Virus record (IMG/VR): IMGVR_UViG_3300037278_000365
Coordinates: 1 to 23,459 of that record
Reading direction: 5' to 3' (one strand)
Source: a virus
Length of the DNA: 23,459 nt
The notes beneath the pieces are model-generated. The model saw only the letters and a list, made by a program, of their open reading frames with translations. It was not told the origin of the DNA and did no database searches. Within the stretch, counting starts at the first letter, position 1; each line of letters opens with the position of its first letter. Both the position numbers and the translations under genes were made by a program. Of the stretch, positions 20,395 through 23,459 are shown piece by piece.

Positions 20395-21927
20395 ATGAAT
20401 GACCAAGAACACGCCCAACTAATCAGCGACCTACAATCCTCATTCTTTCTATTCGTACGTACATTCTATCCAATACTTACCGGTCGTGACTTTATTATTA
20501 GCAACCCACACGGTCGTGAGTCACACATCATTACAGTGAGCCGTGAGCTCGTTAAATGCGCCAATCTTGAGACATTGAAGCTTGTCATTAACATTCCACC
20601 GGGTCATGGTAAGTCAACTCTATTGGCGTTCTGGACGGCTTGGTGCTTGGCTAAGAATCCTGATAGCCGCTTTCTTTACATATCCTATTCACAAACCCTT
20701 GCGGCATCACATACGGATACGATTAGACGTATATTGATGATGCGGGAATTTAAGGAGTTATTTGGTGTCGAACTTAGACCAGATAGCAAAGCAAAAGACT
20801 ATTTTCAAACAACTGCAGGCGGCGCTGTTGGAGCATTTGGTAGTGCTGGAGCGATTACTGGACGAGATGCTGGATTGCCAGGACTTGATAGATTCTCAGG
20901 TGCTCTCATTCTTGACGACCCACACAAACCTGATGAAGTCTATAGTGATACGATTAGAGAAAAAGTTATACAAAATTATCGAGATACAATTCAACAGCGC
21001 GCACGTGGAATAAACGTCCCCTTCATTATGATAGGCCAGCGCTTACACGAGGCAGACTTAGCAGCCTACTTACTAAACGGTGAAGATGGCCACGAATGGC
21101 GTCGCGTAATATTAAAATCAATTGACGAGGCAGGCAATGCGTTATATCCAGAAGCGTTTCCACTATCCATGTTACGTATTCGCCAGGAGAAAGATATCTA
21201 TGTGTTTGCTTCGCAGCACCAACAAGACCCACAGCCTGCGGGTGGCTCATTATTTAAAATGGACTGGTTTATTAAACTCGATTTTGAACCACCAATCACT
21301 GTTACATTTATTACAGCAGATACCGCAGAAACCGACAAATCCTACAATGATGCAACGGTTTTTAGCTTCTGGGGCTTATATGAAATTGAAACGATGGGTA
21401 GAAAGACCGGAGAATACGGACTCCACTGGATAGATTGCCAAGAGTTACGAATAGAACCTAAGGATTTAAAAGAGGCCTTTATGGATTTCTACGGTGATTG
21501 CATGCGTCATAAAGTTCCCCCTAAAGTCGCATTTATTGAACGTAAGTCTACTGGCGTAACACTAACCAGCGTATTATCAGATTTAAGGGGGCTTAGTGTG
21601 CGTGGAATAGAGCGTTCACGTGCCTCCGGTAGCAAGACGCAGCGTTTTCTAACTACTCAGCCATATGTTGCAGCTAGGCAGATATCATTTAACAACGATG
21701 CCAAGCATGCTAGTATGTGTATCAATCACATGTCTAAAATTACGGCAAATGATAGTCATCGTCACGACGATATTGCAGATACCCTTTGCGATGCTGTCAA
21801 AATCGCACTCATTGACAAGTCAATCCAACGCAACATTACACAAAATGACACATTATCTGCTACTATTATGAGACCTCAACTTGAACGTCTACAAATAGAG
21901 AGCGATTTATATTATGGCGGACAATAA
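20395..21927 (+). CDS. terL: terminase large subunit
   Basis: 510 residues. ATPase: INIPPGHGKSTLLAFW (Walker A, residue about 65), FLYISYSQTLAASHTDTIRR, ALILDDPHK (Walker B with catalytic acid near 165). Nuclease (RNase H-like): TFITADTAETDKSYNDATVF with the first Asp, FIERKSTG, and RHDDIADTLCDAVKIAL with the late acidic pair. This is the motor that pumps DNA into the prohead and cuts the concatemer, docked to the portal encoded next. The 67-base gap from the small subunit contains only a 22-codon frame of doubtful meaning. The stop overlaps the portal start by 14 bases. Confidence 0.95.
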   Translation: MNDQEHAQLISDLQSSFFLFVRTFYPILTGRDFIISNPHGRESHIITVSRELVKCANLETLKLVINIPPGHGKSTLLAFWTAWCLAKNPDSRFLYISYSQTLAASHTDTIRRILMMREFKELFGVELRPDSKAKDYFQTTAGGAVGAFGSAGAITGRDAGLPGLDRFSGALILDDPHKPDEVYSDTIREKVIQNYRDTIQQRARGINVPFIMIGQRLHEADLAAYLLNGEDGHEWRRVILKSIDEAGNALYPEAFPLSMLRIRQEKDIYVFASQHQQDPQPAGGSLFKMDWFIKLDFEPPITVTFITADTAETDKSYNDATVFSFWGLYEIETMGRKTGEYGLHWIDCQELRIEPKDLKEAFMDFYGDCMRHKVPPKVAFIERKSTGVTLTSVLSDLRGLSVRGIERSRASGSKTQRFLTTQPYVAARQISFNNDAKHASMCINHMSKITANDSHRHDDIADTLCDAVKIALIDKSIQRNITQNDTLSATIMRPQLERLQIESDLYYGGQ

Positions 21928-23459
21928 AGAATATTATAGCATCGAGAATCTCTCACGCATCAAACGCAATATCGCTACATCTTATTTGTACTTTGAAGAC
22001 AATTACAAGCGGTTTAGAGACTTTCGCAGGTTTGTGTTTTGTGAATCGGTCACTGAAGACCAGCGTTCCATGCTTCGTAGACTTAATCGACCGGCTACGG
22101 AATTCAACATTTTAGAGGCGTTTATTAGTCGATTGCTGGGTGAGTTCAGCAAGCAAGAGCCATCGATTGTTGTATCACCAGCTGAGGACGCGCCAATACC
22201 CGACGAACTATTAAAGCTTATTGAAAATAACATACGTCACGTCATGTATGACGCTAACAAAAACTCATTTGCTTATGAGATTTACAAAGACTTGTTGTCT
22301 GGTGGATTCTCAGTCGGCAAGGTCTGGACTGAGTATGCTAATCCCATGGCGATGGAGCAAGTGATACGTTGGGCGCGCGTGTTTGATCCAACTTTGTGCG
22401 GATTTGACCCATTAGCAAGATCTAGTCATAAAGGGGATGGAGCGTACAGCTTTGAATTGTTTCCTATGCTGCAAGAAGATTTTGAGTTGATGTACCCTGA
22501 TTTGCGTGTTGAGGAGCTAGAGTATCTTCGCGATATTGAGGGATTCAGTTGGACTTATGAGGACTCTCAGCAACGCAAGACTATTCTTGTTGGCGAGTAT
22601 TACGAAAAGAAGAAGCGCAAAGTTAAAATAGTTAAGCTTGCTAATGGATCTACGATGCCATTGAGTGATTATAATAAACTTGCTAAGAAGTGGGTTGAAT
22701 TGAATGTACTTGAGCAAATGCCTGTAATTACTGCTCGACGTACTACTGAGCTTGAGACTATTTGTTATTATAAGATTATTGGTTGCAAAGTTCTTGAATA
22801 TCGCGAAACAGACTTTACATTTTTGCCCCATGTATTCTTTGATGGCCATTCAATTATATTGTCTCGTGGTGAGTCTAGTTCGCAGTCTTATCAAATGACA
22901 AGGCCTTATGTTTATCATGCTAAAGGCATTCAGGATTTAAAAAACTTTGCGGGTCAGACATTGGCCAATTATCTCCAAAATCAGGTGCAACATAAGTTTA
23001 TCGTGAAGAAAGAGGCTATTCCACAAGAGAAAGATTATTTGTCTGCTCTGACTAACCCGCAGCGGGCTAGTACGCTTGTTGTGAATGCTTTTTATGAAAA
23101 CGATCCTCAGCAAGCAATTCCCGATCCAATTCGTGAAGTGGTTAACATGCCTGCGCCTCCAGAGGTTATGGCGGCGTTTCAAGTTACCGATCCAACCACA
23201 CAGACTATTCTTGGCAGTTATGCGAGTAATAATGGACAAAATGAAAATGACGCGTCGGGTAAAGCGGTTATTGCCACTCAAAGTGCTGGCAATGCTGCGG
23301 CTATGCCTTACGTAGTTGGCTATCTTGCTGGTCTTAATCAAATGGGCATTATCCATACAAACCTCATGCCTAAATATGTAGTTGAGAAAGGACGCAAGCT
23401 TCCAACCATGAACAATGCGGGTGATAGAGACTATCAAGAGGTTAATGGTGATCAGTCTC
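21914..23459 (+). CDS. portal protein, P22-like, C-terminus outside the window
   Basis: Open to the right edge with 515 residues visible; ATG at 21914 overlaps the terminase end. ENLSRIKRNIATSYLYFEDN, then RLNRPATEFNILEAFISRLL and LGEFSKQEPSIVV start the clip and wing region typical of podovirus portals; DLLSGGFSVGKVWTEYANPM follows, and PYVYHAKGIQDLKNFAGQTL lies in the stem region. The gene order terS, terL, portal is the standard packaging block. Twelve copies should form the ring through which DNA enters and leaves the capsid. Family named from architecture and order rather than a database match. Confidence 0.82.
   Translation, partial: MADNKEYYSIENLSRIKRNIATSYLYFEDNYKRFRDFRRFVFCESVTEDQRSMLRRLNRPATEFNILEAFISRLLGEFSKQEPSIVVSPAEDAPIPDELLKLIENNIRHVMYDANKNSFAYEIYKDLLSGGFSVGKVWTEYANPMAMEQVIRWARVFDPTLCGFDPLARSSHKGDGAYSFELFPMLQEDFELMYPDLRVEELEYLRDIEGFSWTYEDSQQRKTILVGEYYEKKKRKVKIVKLANGSTMPLSDYNKLAKKWVELNVLEQMPVITARRTTELETICYYKIIGCKVLEYRETDFTFLPHVFFDGHSIILSRGESSSQSYQMTRPYVYHAKGIQDLKNFAGQTLANYLQNQVQHKFIVKKEAIPQEKDYLSALTNPQRASTLVVNAFYENDPQQAIPDPIREVVNMPAPPEVMAAFQVTDPTTQTILGSYASNNGQNENDASGKAVIATQSAGNAAAMPYVVGYLAGLNQMGIIHTNLMPKYVVEKGRKLPTMNNAGDRDYQEVNGDQS

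Noticed and set aside
20335-20403. 22-codon frame between the terminase genes, ending over the terL start
   Set aside because: No ribosome site and no recognisable features; the overlap with terL can be chance.

Overview
The window looks like a contiguous piece of the genome of a tailed double-stranded DNA phage or prophage of a Gram-negative, probably gammaproteobacterial, host. Reasons: it carries large and small terminase subunits followed by a P22-like portal protein, two repeat-rich tail-fibre genes, a T4-type lysozyme, a Cro-like repressor, a replication gene with an internal iteron origin, and a Sak4/SSB/exonuclease recombination set. The DNA is AT-rich by eye, genes are tightly packed, and many join through ATGA, GTGA, TGATG or TAATG overlaps. 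The host genus cannot be read from the sequence; the CsrA homologue, the small lipoprotein and the DUF1003 membrane protein fit a gammaproteobacterium. No integrase and no CI-type repressor is visible, so lifestyle is undecided. Both ends are open: the first gene begins left of base 1 and the portal gene runs past base 23459.

Layout. (1) 1-4445, plus strand: two adhesin-like tail-fibre genes built from shuffled repeat modules, then a remnant of a third glycine-rich fibre tip. (2) 4446-5963, plus: a small Ala/Val-rich protein, strong hairpins, then a lysis cluster (55-residue membrane protein overlapping a lysozyme) and a VRR-NUC nuclease. (3) 6098-12238, minus: a replication/recombination operon read leftwards: coiled-coil protein, 40-residue lipoprotein, Sak4-type ATPase, SSB-like protein, PD-(D/E)XK exonuclease, small membrane protein, two AP2-domain proteins (one fused to a degenerate HNH), endonuclease VII and a RadD-like helicase. 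(4) 12281-12322: overlapping divergent promoters with an internal operator. (5) 12342-15155, plus: Cro-like protein, small proteins, DUF1003 protein, a structured intergenic region, the replication initiator with four 22-bp iterons, a tRNA-like gene with an enlarged anticodon arm, and a cold-shock protein. (6) 15179-18268, minus: about a dozen tiny coupled genes, several with zinc-knuckle motifs, ending in a phage csrA and driven by two near-identical promoters. (7) 18424-23459, plus: small proteins, a ParB-domain DNA methyltransferase, terminase subunits and portal.

How it may fit together. The Cro-like protein probably acts at the divergent operator at 12281-12322. The same promoter architecture (TTGCAA, 17 bp, TATAAT on the minus strand, with a GCAAT-NN-ATTRC dyad inside the spacer) recurs at 17632-17660 and 18240-18268, which suggests that one repressor controls both the recombination operon and the small-gene operon. 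The csrA gene at the end of that operon, and the first genes after both repeated promoters, share the leader AACAGGAGT, which contains the ACAGGA core of a CsrA binding site. A transcription-plus-translation control circuit is the most attractive undescribed system here, but it is an inference from sequence.
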